Positions 43,553 through 52,424 of a stretch of DNA of 64,000 nt are shown here, piece after piece (within the stretch, counting starts at the first letter, position 1; every line of letters starts with the position of its first letter). The stretch covers positions 62,001 through 126,000 of the forward strand of contig JANRLQ010000042.1 in the NCBI GenBank assembly GCA_033762375.1. Reading direction: 5' to 3'. The stretch comes from RDXT01 sp033762375. Its GTDB lineage: Bacteria > Bacteroidota > Bacteroidia > J057. A program made the translations under genes and the position numbers. The notes under the pieces are model-generated. The model searched no databases. It was given only the letters and a program-made list of their open reading frames with translations, and was not told where the DNA came from.

Positions 43553-46500
43553 TTACTCTACCGTGATCCGCAGGAAGGTGCGGCCCTGGGCAGTAGCCAC
43601 CTCAAGGAGGTAAACCCCTGCTGCCAGTTGGGTCAGGTCAAGCTGGGTATCCAGTGTCTGCAGGACCTCTGTGGCGCGGCTGACTACCTGGCGACCCTGA
43701 AGGTCTGTCAGGTTCAGGGTCACACGACCGGGCTGGAGCAGCTCTGCCTGGACCGTGATCTGGCCGGATGTGGGGTTAGGGAAGGCCGCCAGGGTAGCAA
43801 TACCTGCTTCACGCAGGTCGTCAATCCCGACATTAGAACCCACTTCTACCCGGATAGTAGCGCTACAGCCATTGGCATCGGTGACCGTCACATCATAGGG
43901 ACCTGCGGCCAGGCCGGTGATGGTTTGGGTCGTACCGCCATTGCTCCATGCATAGGTATAAGGAGCGGTACCACCTGTAGCGACAGTGGCAGTGGCTGTT
44001 CCGTTGTTGGTGCCATTGCTAGGCGTAGAGCTGCCCGCCACGCTGAGGGTAGCGACCGTCACCACTACCTGGTCTGTCCGGGTCGTGCCGCAGTCGTCCA
44101 CGATGGTAAGGGTGTAGGTGGTCGTAGCAGCAGCCGTAACCGTAGGATTAGGCTCAAATGGGCTGCTCAGGCCGGTAGCAGGTGCCCAGGAGTACTGGTA
44201 GGGCTCAATGTTGCTCTCTACAAAGCTCAGCATGGTCACCTGTCCCAGGCCGGTAAAGCCGTTGACGCGTACGCTGGAACCCGTGTTGACATCTGCAATC
44301 CGGAGTTCTGCTGCATTGGTGGTTACGTTGAAGGCAGCCAGGTACAGGCGGTTGGTCTGCGGGTCAAAGTCTGCATCCTGCGCAAATCCGGCATTATATC
44401 CGATATTGCCGATCAGGGTGGCAGCACCAGTGGCTTTATCAACGCTGTAGAGGTTGTCATCTCCGATACCGAGCGAGTAGAGATTACCAGCTGTATCAGC
44501 GGCCAGCCATATCGCTACGGGTATATTGGCGATACCTACAGAAGTAGCAGCACCCGTGTTGATATCAATGGTATAAAGCCGGGAGATAGCACCGGTCGTA
44601 CCCATGGCATACATGGTGTTGGACGTTTCGTCAAATGCAAGACCGGTCCAGATCTCATCCACTACATCTACAGGGGTAGCATCACCGATGACAGTTTCAT
44701 TGCCATTGGTGAGGTCCACAGCCACGAGTTTATTGAGGTCGCCATCCAGCGCAAACAAAGTACCGAAGGCAATATCATCGGCATAAAAGGTGCCCTGGAG
44801 TGCAGGATCTATCACCGTGCGGGTGCCTGGGGTGCGGGGTTTGTGTTTGAAGAAAGCACCGGTGCCCAGGTCATATCCATATACACGCTCGCTGGAGAAA
44901 GGCAGGCCACCTTCACCACCTTCCAGGCTTCCGAGGGTGATAACGGTACCCGCGCAGGTGGAGATATCATCACCTGCATCAGCTGTCAGGGCTGGGGTAG
45001 CATTGATGGTAGAGGAGATCACAATAGTGGTATCACACTGGTCCTTGATCGTCACAGTGTAGGTGCCAGGTGCGCGGTTAAACAGGTCCTGGGTGGTGAC
45101 ACCATTGTTCCAGAGATAGGTATAGGTACCGCCGCCACCTTTTACACTGATGTCCACAAAGCCGGTATTGGTACCAGGGCAGATCTGATCACCCACAAAG
45201 GCGCTGGCCGTCATCGGCGGATAAGGTACTTCTGTCAGGGTAATCCCGAAGGTACCTGCATCACCCTGCCATCCGTCTACCATGATATAGTAGGTGTCAC
45301 CAGGTACCAGACAGGCTACATTGAGGATAGAAGCATAAGGATCGCCAGGGCCGGCGCAGTCACCCGTGATATCGTCATTGGCGCCCTTCAGCACAAATGA
45401 AGAAAAGGGTGCGCAGCTATCGGCTTCATAAACAGCTACTTGTGAGTCGAAGTCAGTGGTGGCACCACCATTACACATGTCAATGATCAGCGAGCCGCTG
45501 GGCGGTGCTACAAACTTGAGCCATACAGAGTTGGTGACGGTATTTTCATACCAGGCCTGGTTGCCGGCACCGTTGCCTACAGGAGGGGCGATAGCAGCTT
45601 CGCCTGGTGCGGCAGTAGCTCCTATGTTATTGAAGGTCAGGGTAGTACCATCTACAGGTACCAGAACCGCATCACAGACATTGTCTATGCTGCTGGCCTG
45701 CTCTTCGTTTACCTCAATACAGAAGGCACCCTGGGCGTCCTCGTCTGTGTTGTTAAAGCCCGTCACCTGGATGAGGTAGGTCTGGCCCGGTGTCACGGCA
45801 GCATAAGCGATTACAGCATTAAAATCAATAAAGGTACCACCGTCAGCATCACAAGCAATCTCTACCAGCGAGTCGAGGCTGGTGCAGAGGCCGTTTTGCT
45901 CATAGAGGGCGATCTCCGTATCAGTATTGGTCACAAAGCTGCTGTCAATATCGGTCGTGATGCTCACGGCGCCGCTTGCGGGTGCCACAAAGCTAAACCA
46001 TACCGTAGAGCTGCCGGTAAAGCAGGAGCCGAGTGGCTCGCCTGTTTGTACCCCGGCATAGGTATTATTGCCATTGGGGGTCGTGCAGCCTGCATTGACG
46101 GTCAGGAGTTGTGGGTTACAGACATTGTCATTGGCAGGGGGCGTCAGGCCGGTCACCTCATCCACCTCCAGGCAGAAGGATCCTCCATTGCTGCCGCCGA
46201 TGACAGCGACATAGTAGGTCTCGCCAGGGTTGACAGCGACGGAGTCCAGGGTAGAACCTACGCCGGTAAAGCCGTTTTCGCAGGCGATCTGATAGAGATC
46301 GCTCACAGAGTCACAGTTGGTACCATTCAGACCAAAAAGCACAACGTCTGTCGCAGTATTGGTGCCACTTACAGCTACATCCGTGGTCAGGGTTACGTAT
46401 CCAGAAGCTGGCGCTACGAAGCTGAACCATACAGAGTTGGTGAAGGGTGAGCAGGAAGCAGGCGTTTCACCGGCCTGAGCGGTGGCATTGGTATTGTCCC

Positions 46501-47545
46501 CGATGGTCAGGCCGTTGCAGGAAGCGCCGACTGTGAGCGCGGTAGCATTGCAGAGCGAGTCATTAGGAGGGAGCACGATAGCGCCAGCCTCGCTGACGGT
46601 GATACAAAATGTTCCTTCCAGGCCGCCATATCCGGATGCAGATATATAATAGGTCTGGCCGGGTGTTACTGCCTGGCCGGTAATGGTGGCGTAGTAGTTA
46701 CTGCTTCCCGGGTCATTGTCCTGTGCGCAGGCGACCTGGGTGAGGTTAGCCAGGGAGCAGGTGCCAGCGAGTGAGAAGAGGGCGATCTGCGGGTCATCAT
46801 TGGTGCCGATCGCATACTCGGTGTCTATCGTGACAGAGCCGGAGGCAGGTGCTACGAAGGAGTACCATATAGAAGGGCCTGCTGTGGAGGCAGGGAAATA
46901 ACAACTTCCGGCCGGCTCACCTGCCTGCGTAGTGGCATTGGTATTGTCACCATTCGGAAGGCCACTGCAGGTAGCGCCTACGGTCAGGGCAGTCGCATTG
47001 CAGAGATCATCATTAGGCGGAAGTACAGGCGCTGCAACCTCCGTTACCGTGATACAGAAGGTACCCTGGGTACCGTTCCAGCCGGATACAGACACATAAT
47101 AGGTCTGACCGGGTGTCACGAGCTGGTTGTCTATGGTCGCATAATAGTTACTTGTGCTGATGTCCTGGGCACAAGCGATCTCAGACAGGCCGGAGAGGCT
47201 GGTGCAGGCACCGGAGAGGGAATAGAGGGCGATCTGCGGGTCATCATTGGTCCCGATCGGATAGTCGGTGTCAATTGTCACTGCGCCGGAGGCAGGGGCT
47301 ACGAAGCTATACCATATAGACGGGCCTGCCGTGCTGCTGGGAAAATAGCAGGAGGCTACGGGCTCGCCGGTCTGGGCAGTGGCAGCAGTATTGTTGCCGT
47401 TAGACACGCCGTTGCAGGAGGCACCTACGGTCAGGTTGACGGCATTGCAGAGGTCATCATTGGCGGGTTGTGCATAAGCACTCAGCCCTGTCAGCAGGGC
47501 CGCTCCCACCAGCAATCCCCGCAGGGAGGTGTATATCTGGTTCAT
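43553..47545 (-). CDS. Large T9SS-secreted surface protein with five internal repeats
   Basis: A 1330-aa protein with a signal peptide (cleavage near AYAQ26). Five repeats of 140-150 residues cover residues about 27-770, each with N.D.C.A..L.VGASC, WYSFVAPASGAVTI and GQTYYV.V.G..G..GTFCI.V. Next is a SprB-like segment (TYLWNNGVTTQDLFNRAPG), and then a propeller-like part with LFALDGDLNKLVAVDL and NTMYAMGTTGAISRLYTID. A PKD-like segment, a second SprB-like repeat (TATATVATGGTAPYTYAWSNGG) and a typical type A sorting domain follow (AFPNPTSGQITV...GVYLLEVATAQGRTFLRITVE). It is probably a cell-surface adhesin or extracellular scaffold; its ligand is unknown. Confidence 0.85.
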   Translation of the reverse strand: MNQIYTSLRGLLVGAALLTGLSAYAQPANDDLCNAVNLTVGASCNGVSNGNNTAATAQTGEPVASCYFPSSTAGPSIWYSFVAPASGAVTIDTDYPIGTNDDPQIALYSLSGACTSLSGLSEIACAQDISTSNYYATIDNQLVTPGQTYYVSVSGWNGTQGTFCITVTEVAAPVLPPNDDLCNATALTVGATCSGLPNGDNTNATTQAGEPAGSCYFPASTAGPSIWYSFVAPASGSVTIDTEYAIGTNDDPQIALFSLAGTCSLANLTQVACAQDNDPGSSNYYATITGQAVTPGQTYYISASGYGGLEGTFCITVSEAGAIVLPPNDSLCNATALTVGASCNGLTIGDNTNATAQAGETPASCSPFTNSVWFSFVAPASGYVTLTTDVAVSGTNTATDVVLFGLNGTNCDSVSDLYQIACENGFTGVGSTLDSVAVNPGETYYVAVIGGSNGGSFCLEVDEVTGLTPPANDNVCNPQLLTVNAGCTTPNGNNTYAGVQTGEPLGSCFTGSSTVWFSFVAPASGAVSITTDIDSSFVTNTDTEIALYEQNGLCTSLDSLVEIACDADGGTFIDFNAVIAYAAVTPGQTYLIQVTGFNNTDEDAQGAFCIEVNEEQASSIDNVCDAVLVPVDGTTLTFNNIGATAAPGEAAIAPPVGNGAGNQAWYENTVTNSVWLKFVAPPSGSLIIDMCNGGATTDFDSQVAVYEADSCAPFSSFVLKGANDDITGDCAGPGDPYASILNVACLVPGDTYYIMVDGWQGDAGTFGITLTEVPYPPMTASAFVGDQICPGTNTGFVDISVKGGGGTYTYLWNNGVTTQDLFNRAPGTYTVTIKDQCDTTIVISSTINATPALTADAGDDISTCAGTVITLGSLEGGEGGLPFSSERVYGYDLGTGAFFKHKPRTPGTRTVIDPALQGTFYADDIAFGTLFALDGDLNKLVAVDLTNGNETVIGDATPVDVVDEIWTGLAFDETSNTMYAMGTTGAISRLYTIDINTGAATSVGIANIPVAIWLAADTAGNLYSLGIGDDNLYSVDKATGAATLIGNIGYNAGFAQDADFDPQTNRLYLAAFNVTTNAAELRIADVNTGSSVRVNGFTGLGQVTMLSFVESNIEPYQYSWAPATGLSSPFEPNPTVTAAATTTYTLTIVDDCGTTRTDQVVVTVATLSVAGSSTPSNGTNNGTATATVATGGTAPYTYAWSNGGTTQTITGLAAGPYDVTVTDANGCSATIRVEVGSNVGIDDLREAGIATLAAFPNPTSGQITVQAELLQPGRVTLNLTDLQGRQVVSRATEVLQTLDTQLDLTQLAAGVYLLEVATAQGRTFLRITVE
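45238..47467 (-). repeat. Five tandem repeats of ~145 residues in the T9SS protein
   Basis: Units start near residues 27, 176, 326, 470 and 619. Units 1 and 2 are the closest pair, sharing long identical stretches such as AGPSIWYSFVAPASG; units 4 and 5 are more diverged. The gradient suggests recent duplication at the N-terminal end. Confidence 0.85.
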
Positions 47546-47566
47546 GTAGTAGGTTGGTTAGGGGAG

Positions 47567-48052
47567 TTAGGGTTGGGCCACTTCGACCGGAAGCCCCAGT
47601 GCCTGGAGTTTACGGTTATTGATCCACTGCTGCTCAGCGGCTTTGGCGGCCTGCTTGTCAGCATGCACGTCTCCGGTACGGATGACGATGGGGTAGAGCG
47701 GGTCAAAGGTATCCAGGGGATAGATGACCATAGGGTTGTTTTTCAGCCGTGCCAGGGAGAGGTTCATGTCATAGGCCGGGTTTTGGACATTGGCACGCAT
47801 CTCGGCAGCCAGGGCCCAGACATCAGCTTTGGTCGTGGCGCAGGTCGCGCAAGATTTGGTGGCTGGAGCCTGCGCCTGCTTATGGGCCATTTTTTGCTGG
47901 TTGACAGCTTCAGCCTCGATGCGGGCCGCTTCGGCAGGGTCTGCGGGCGCGGGCCCCCAGAGTTTGCCGCTAGCTTGTGCCCATACACCGCTGCTCAGCA
48001 TCAGGGCCAGTCCCATCAGGGCAGCACGTTTGAGCGGGGGAAGGAAAAGCAT
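47567..48052 (-). CDS. Exported hypothetical protein
   Basis: A 161-aa protein with a signal peptide (MLFLPPLKRAALMGLALMLSS). An Ala/Glu/Gln-rich helical region follows (DPAEAARIEAEAVNQQKMAHKQ), then a CATC pair near residue 75 and a C-terminal helical end (AAKAAEQQWINNRKLQALGL). No family recognised. It lies 21 bp upstream of the large T9SS gene on the same strand, so the two may be co-transcribed. Confidence 0.65.
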   Translation of the reverse strand: MLFLPPLKRAALMGLALMLSSGVWAQASGKLWGPAPADPAEAARIEAEAVNQQKMAHKQAQAPATKSCATCATTKADVWALAAEMRANVQNPAYDMNLSLARLKNNPMVIYPLDTFDPLYPIVIRTGDVHADKQAAKAAEQQWINNRKLQALGLPVEVAQP

Positions 48053-48254
48053 ACACGAGTTAATTAGGAGTGAATGTTATAATACGAGCAGTAAAGTACA
48101 AAAAAACCTGATCCTTTTCGGGTAAAAATCCATTTTAGGGTTGAAGGTTGTGTTTTTGGGGGGAATAGATTTTAAGTTAATGTGCTGATAATGAAATTGT
48201 TATTTATCCAAAAAATGTATATGCAAAGGTTAGCTGCCAATAAATTCTTACCTT

Positions 48255-48262
48255 TACATTTG
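48255..48262 (+). promoter_or_regulatory. Promoter -7 element TACATTTG
   Basis: An exact TAnnTTTG element 37 bp upstream of the rnhB ATG, within an AT-rich divergent intergenic region. The -33 part is weak. Confidence 0.5.
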
Positions 48263-48299
48263 CCAAGTAGTAGCTCGTAAGGTTAATTTATTTCCCGTA

Positions 48300-48893
48300 A
48301 TGCTAGCTGTCTCGTATACAGGCCAGCCCGGTGAGGCCGGTGTGGACGAAGCCGGACGCGGATGTCTGGCAGGACCCGTAGTGGCTGCGGCTGTGATCTT
48401 ACCGCCGGATGCATCACTGCCGGGGCTTACCGATTCTAAACAGCTCTCCCATGCACAACGGATGACCCTGCGCCCGATGATTCAGGAGATGGCCATTGCC
48501 TGGAATATTGGTATGGCCAGCGCCGGCCGGATAGACGAGGTGAATATCCTTCAGGCTACCTATGATGCGATGCATGAGGCCGTGGCCGGGCTGGCCGTGA
48601 CACCTGTTTTTCTGAGTATAGACGGCAACCGTTTCAGGCCCTATCCGGGCATCGCACATGCATGCCTGGTGAAGGGGGATAGCCGCTTGTTATCGATTGC
48701 TGCTGCCTCAGTTTTGGCCAAAACCTACCGGGACGACTTGATGGACCTGCTTCATGCGGAGTATCCGCAATATGGATGGAACCAAAACCGGGGGTATCCT
48801 ACCCAGGCCCACCGGGAGGCATTGCTTGCCTGGGGCCCCAGTCCCTGCCACCGGCGCAGCTTCCGGTGGCAAGCGCCACTGACCTTGTTTTAG
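48300..48893 (+). CDS. rnhB: Ribonuclease HII
   Basis: A 197-aa RNase HII, which cuts RNA in RNA-DNA hybrids, including single ribonucleotides. The N-terminal AGVDEAGRGCLAGPVVAAAVIL carries the catalytic Asp-Glu pair and the GRG motif. LTDSKQLS follows, FLSIDGNRF near residue 100 has the next Asp, and SIAAASVLAKTYRD near 140 completes the site. It appears monocistronic. Confidence 0.95.
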   Translation: MLAVSYTGQPGEAGVDEAGRGCLAGPVVAAAVILPPDASLPGLTDSKQLSHAQRMTLRPMIQEMAIAWNIGMASAGRIDEVNILQATYDAMHEAVAGLAVTPVFLSIDGNRFRPYPGIAHACLVKGDSRLLSIAAASVLAKTYRDDLMDLLHAEYPQYGWNQNRGYPTQAHREALLAWGPSPCHRRSFRWQAPLTLF

Positions 48894-49060
48894 TAGTTGG
48901 CGGGAGATACACTATTTTGCAAAAAAAGTAGCCTTAATGCCAAAAAATATGCAATTTTAACCATTGCATCAAGTCCTTTCCCCCGACACGATCTTTTGTG
49001 CCCTGAAGATTATCTGACGGTATCCTCAGGACAATGGTTGTACCCTGGCATCTGAACTAT

Positions 49061-50062
49061 ATGCGGCATGTGTATTTGATATTCATAGGGTTATGGTTGG
49101 GGGGGGCGTCTCTGACGAGCCTGCACGCCCAGACCTGGCTCCGTCTGACGGGCGCTCCCGGATATGTAGCCATCGGAGACCTTGATGTCACCGGCAACCA
49201 GATCACGGTGGAGGCGCTGATGCGCCAGACCTCTTCTTCCAGTGCGGACGTGGTTTCTAAACACCATGACCCCAACTCAGTCAATTATCTGCTACGGCCC
49301 AACGTCGCCCAGATCACAACGGACGTCACCGGATTTGTAGCCACCCCGGTCAACTGTGCCGTAGGCCTGAATGAAACGGCCCATGTCGCGATGGTGTATG
49401 ATGGGGCTGCTTTGTACCATTACATCAACGGCCAGCTCAACTCCCAGGTAGCTGTCTCCGGCAATATGGTGCAAAATAACCACCAGACCCGGATCGGATT
49501 TATTGGCTCACTGGGTGGTTTTTGGCCCTGGGAGCAGTTTTATGGGTACATCAATGAGGTCAGAATCTGGAATGTAGCCCGCACAGCTACAGAACTCCAG
49601 ACCTATATGAATGTCCAGCTCCCTAATCCGACAACCCAGCCCGGTCTGCTGGCCTACTATCGGTTTGATAACGTCCTCAACAAACAAGGCAATACCGCCT
49701 GGAATGGTACCCTCTCCGGATCCGCCCTGATCGCCCAGACCAATAACCAGGCCCTGAGCCCTGACTGTGGGGTATTGGCACTGGATACGGCCGCTGTTGA
49801 GGTGGCCACCCCGGAGCCTGTCACCGGCCTGATGCCTGTACAGGTAGATGCCGATCAGATAACGGTCACCTACGTCGCTGACCGCAACACACATCTTTCA
49901 GTTCGCCTCTACAACTTGTCCGGCCAGCTGGTCCATGCGGAGACCCGGGACCTGGATGCCGGTTCACAAGCTACCTATACAACAAATGTGCAGGTACCGG
50001 GGCTGTATTATCTCAGGATCAGCGCCAACGGACAACAATGGGTAGAAAAACTCAGGATATGA
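49061..50062 (+). CDS. LamG-domain protein with T9SS sorting domain
   Basis: A 333-aa exported protein. The signal peptide ends near LHAQ. A laminin G/concanavalin-like jelly-roll spans about residues 30-205 (LTVEALMRQ-type strands, HVAMVYDGAALYHYINGQL, YGYINEVRIWNVARTATEL, LLAYYRFDN). A C-terminal T9SS-like domain follows (LSVRLYNLSGQLVHAETRDL...VPGLYYLRISANGQQWVEKLRI). It probably sits on the surface and binds polysaccharide or protein. ATG 49061 begins the signal peptide; 49034 is less likely. Confidence 0.8.
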   Translation: MRHVYLIFIGLWLGGASLTSLHAQTWLRLTGAPGYVAIGDLDVTGNQITVEALMRQTSSSSADVVSKHHDPNSVNYLLRPNVAQITTDVTGFVATPVNCAVGLNETAHVAMVYDGAALYHYINGQLNSQVAVSGNMVQNNHQTRIGFIGSLGGFWPWEQFYGYINEVRIWNVARTATELQTYMNVQLPNPTTQPGLLAYYRFDNVLNKQGNTAWNGTLSGSALIAQTNNQALSPDCGVLALDTAAVEVATPEPVTGLMPVQVDADQITVTYVADRNTHLSVRLYNLSGQLVHAETRDLDAGSQATYTTNVQVPGLYYLRISANGQQWVEKLRI

Positions 50063-50090
50063 ATACCTGTCCGTAACTCATATCAAAAAA

Positions 50091-50115
50091 CCCCGGACAC
50101 AGTGCCGGGGTTTTT
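50091..50115. terminator. Bidirectional intrinsic terminator
   Basis: The stem CCCCGG/CCGGGG (extendable by CAC/GTG) has a run of T on the plus-strand side and A on the other. It serves the convergent LamG and sugar-dehydrogenase genes. Confidence 0.85.
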
Positions 50116-50142
50116 GCCAGGAAGGCGGATGAAGGGGAGCCG

Positions 50143-51297
50143 TTACGCAGCAGGCTTGAGGCGCACGATCATGCCTGGTCCCTCGATAGCCAGGTAGATA
50201 TACCCGTCCGGGCCCTGACGTACGGCACGGATACGTCCGATGTTTTCGATCAGGATCTCCTGATGGGTGACTTTTTCGCCGGTCAGTTCGAGGCGCTTCA
50301 GGTACCGGAACTTCATAGAGCCTACCAGAAGATTTCCTTTCCAGTCGCCATATTTGTCACTCATCACAAAGTCCATTCCGCAGGGTGCGATAGAGGGTCG
50401 CCAGAAAATGACGGGCTGATCCATGCCTTCCCTGACGGTGTCTTTGGTGATAATGGTGCCGTTGTAGTTGATTCCGTAGGTGATGACTGGCCATCCATAG
50501 TTATGGGCACGCTGTACGATATTTAACTCGTCACCTCCCTGCGGGCCGTGCTCATGTTCCCAGATAGTACCGGTCTCCGGATGCATGATGAGGCCTTGTG
50601 GGTTGCGGTGTCCATAGCTGTAGATTTCAGGGCGGGCATCAGCCTGACCTACATAAGGATTGTCCTCCGGTACAGTTCCGTCATCTTTGAGGCGGAGTAC
50701 CTTGCCCCTGTGCGTGGAGAGCAGTTGTGCCTCATCCTGCTCACCGCGGTCACCCACTGTAAGGAACATAAAACCCGCCTTGTCAAATACGAGACGGCCT
50801 CCATAGTGATGGTTGGTGGTGTAGTTGGGGCTGGCCTTAAAGATGACCTCCTGGTCCTTGAGGCTGTAGCCGTCGAGCCGCGCCCGCATTACGGTGGTAT
50901 TGGAGCCTTCACCTGACTCGCCGGGTTTGGCAGCAGAGGCATAGGTGAGGTAGATCCAGCCGTTTTCGGCGTAGTTTGGGTGCAGGACCACTTCAAACAG
51001 GCCGCCCTGGCCCTTGGCGTGAACCTCCGGCATACCGGCGATGGGGGTCGGGTGGAGCTGGCCACCCTGCATGATACGCAGGTTGCCGTTGCGCTCTGTG
51101 AAGAGCATATCGCCATTGGGCAGGAAGGCGATCCCCCAGGGCACCTCCAGGTCAGCGGCCAGGGTGTCTATCGTGAAGCTCAGCTTCTCAGACGCAATCA
51201 CGCCTGTAGGGCCGGCCACCTGCTCATTACATTTGCTCATCTGGGCGGTGGACAGAAGGCCCGCAGCGAGGAGTACAAGGGAAATTTTGGGTGTCAT
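50143..51297 (-). CDS. PQQ-type aldose sugar dehydrogenase
   Basis: A 384-aa exported protein of the soluble glucose/sorbosone dehydrogenase family. Marks are LEVPWGIAFLPNGDMLFTERNG, HHYGGRLVFDKAGFMFLTVGDRGE, YGHRNPQGLIMHPETGTIWEHEHGPQGGDELN and the final GPDGYIYLAIEG, building the six-bladed propeller with the HRN(P)QG and HEHGP cofactor-site pieces. It oxidises aldoses in the periplasm, usually with PQQ; PQQ synthesis genes are not visible here. The start at 51297 begins a signal peptide (MTPKISLVLLAAGLLS). Confidence 0.88.
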   Translation of the reverse strand: MTPKISLVLLAAGLLSTAQMSKCNEQVAGPTGVIASEKLSFTIDTLAADLEVPWGIAFLPNGDMLFTERNGNLRIMQGGQLHPTPIAGMPEVHAKGQGGLFEVVLHPNYAENGWIYLTYASAAKPGESGEGSNTTVMRARLDGYSLKDQEVIFKASPNYTTNHHYGGRLVFDKAGFMFLTVGDRGEQDEAQLLSTHRGKVLRLKDDGTVPEDNPYVGQADARPEIYSYGHRNPQGLIMHPETGTIWEHEHGPQGGDELNIVQRAHNYGWPVITYGINYNGTIITKDTVREGMDQPVIFWRPSIAPCGMDFVMSDKYGDWKGNLLVGSMKFRYLKRLELTGEKVTHQEILIENIGRIRAVRQGPDGYIYLAIEGPGMIVRLKPAA

Positions 51298-51470
51298 AAG
51301 ATAAGGTGATGTATCGGATGGATCAGACGCAGAAGACATGCCAGACAGATGGGCAAATATCCCGACTGTCAGACAAATAAACACAAACTCCCGCTGTACC
51401 TCAACACACGGAGGACGTTTGCGCTAAAAAAGGTATGGAGGCTGAATATGCGGGTCGCTGAATCCACTGG

Positions 51471-52358
51471 TTATTTTCCCAGCAAAAATACCAGCGGGAT
51501 ATGCAGCCGGGCCTGCCAGGAGGATTCCTGATGGGCTGCTCCTTCAAATTTGTGCGTGATCCATTTGGTGGCCGGATAGTCTGCGCGCAGCAGGCTGTCT
51601 ATCAACAGCTGGTGAGGTTCGTACCACGCGTCAAGGGTAGTGGTACCGTAGTCAAAGTAGAGTCTTGGCACCCGTCGCTGCGGCAGGTGTACCTTCAGAT
51701 ACTGGACCATAGCCTGGGTGAAATCTCCGCGGTTTTCCTTAAGGGACAATGGCCAGTGTGTCGAGATACAAGCCGCTCCGCCAAACACCTCCGGATACTC
51801 CATCTGGGCATATAGCGATATCAGGCCCCCCATGCTGGAGCCCATAATAAACGTATGCGCCCGGCCCGGCCGGGTCCGGTAGTGCTGATCTACGTAGGGT
51901 TTCAGCTCCTGTACCAAAAACTTGAGATAGGCATCAGACAAGGGCGACGCCTGCATACGCTCAGCCCGGACAGCCGCCTGCCACTCGGGCGACATCAGCC
52001 CAAATGGTGCCGCAGGCGCATACTCCACAAACCGCAGGGCGGTATTCCAGATTCCCACGACAATACATGGCCGCACACTGTCCGCTGCCAGCAACCGGCA
52101 CATAACCTCATCAACCTCCCAGGCCTTGCCGCCAAAGGCCGCGCCCGGGAAAAACAAGTTTTGACCATCGTGCATATACAACACAGGATAATGCTGGCGG
52201 GTATCTGTGTCATACCCGGGCGGGAGCCAGATGTCTATATGGCGGGGTGCCACATACTGGGACGGGAGGCTGTCCAGCCGTACGACGCGGCCCTGGGACC
52301 AGAGGAGGGGGGGCCACCCCAGCAGCCCCAGTAAGAGACAGGTAACATTCCGGTTCAT
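51471..52358 (-). CDS. Exported alpha/beta-hydrolase esterase
   Basis: A 295-aa protein of the putative esterase (esterase D/Fes-like) family with a signal peptide. The nucleophile elbow is GSSMGG near residue 173, preceded by FIMGS. The early strand LPPGYDTDTRQHYPVLYMHDGQNLF is typical. The histidine is likely in GAAHQESSW near 275. It could release acyl or feruloyl groups or cleave a siderophore-like ester. It is 112 bp downstream of the susD stop on the same strand, so it could belong to that locus, though a terminator lies between. Confidence 0.8.
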   Translation of the reverse strand: MNRNVTCLLLGLLGWPPLLWSQGRVVRLDSLPSQYVAPRHIDIWLPPGYDTDTRQHYPVLYMHDGQNLFFPGAAFGGKAWEVDEVMCRLLAADSVRPCIVVGIWNTALRFVEYAPAAPFGLMSPEWQAAVRAERMQASPLSDAYLKFLVQELKPYVDQHYRTRPGRAHTFIMGSSMGGLISLYAQMEYPEVFGGAACISTHWPLSLKENRGDFTQAMVQYLKVHLPQRRVPRLYFDYGTTTLDAWYEPHQLLIDSLLRADYPATKWITHKFEGAAHQESSWQARLHIPLVFLLGK

Positions 52359-52371
52359 GTCATGAAGATAT

Positions 52372-52411
52372 AAAAAGCCCGGAACAGTCTGGTTGTCAGA
52401 CTCTTCCGGGC
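52372..52411 (-). terminator. Intrinsic terminator of the susC-susD unit
   Basis: On the minus strand a stem GCCCGGAA/TTCCGGGC with an inner GTCTG/CAGAC stem is followed by TTTTT, 14 bp after the susD stop. Confidence 0.85.
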
Positions 52412-52424
52412 AGTGAGCTGTAGA

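Noticed and set aside
43628..45400. 590-aa open frame antisense to the large T9SS gene
   Set aside because: Mirror of a repetitive high-GC coding region; no domain, signal or promoter, while the opposite strand has clear T9SS and repeat motifs.
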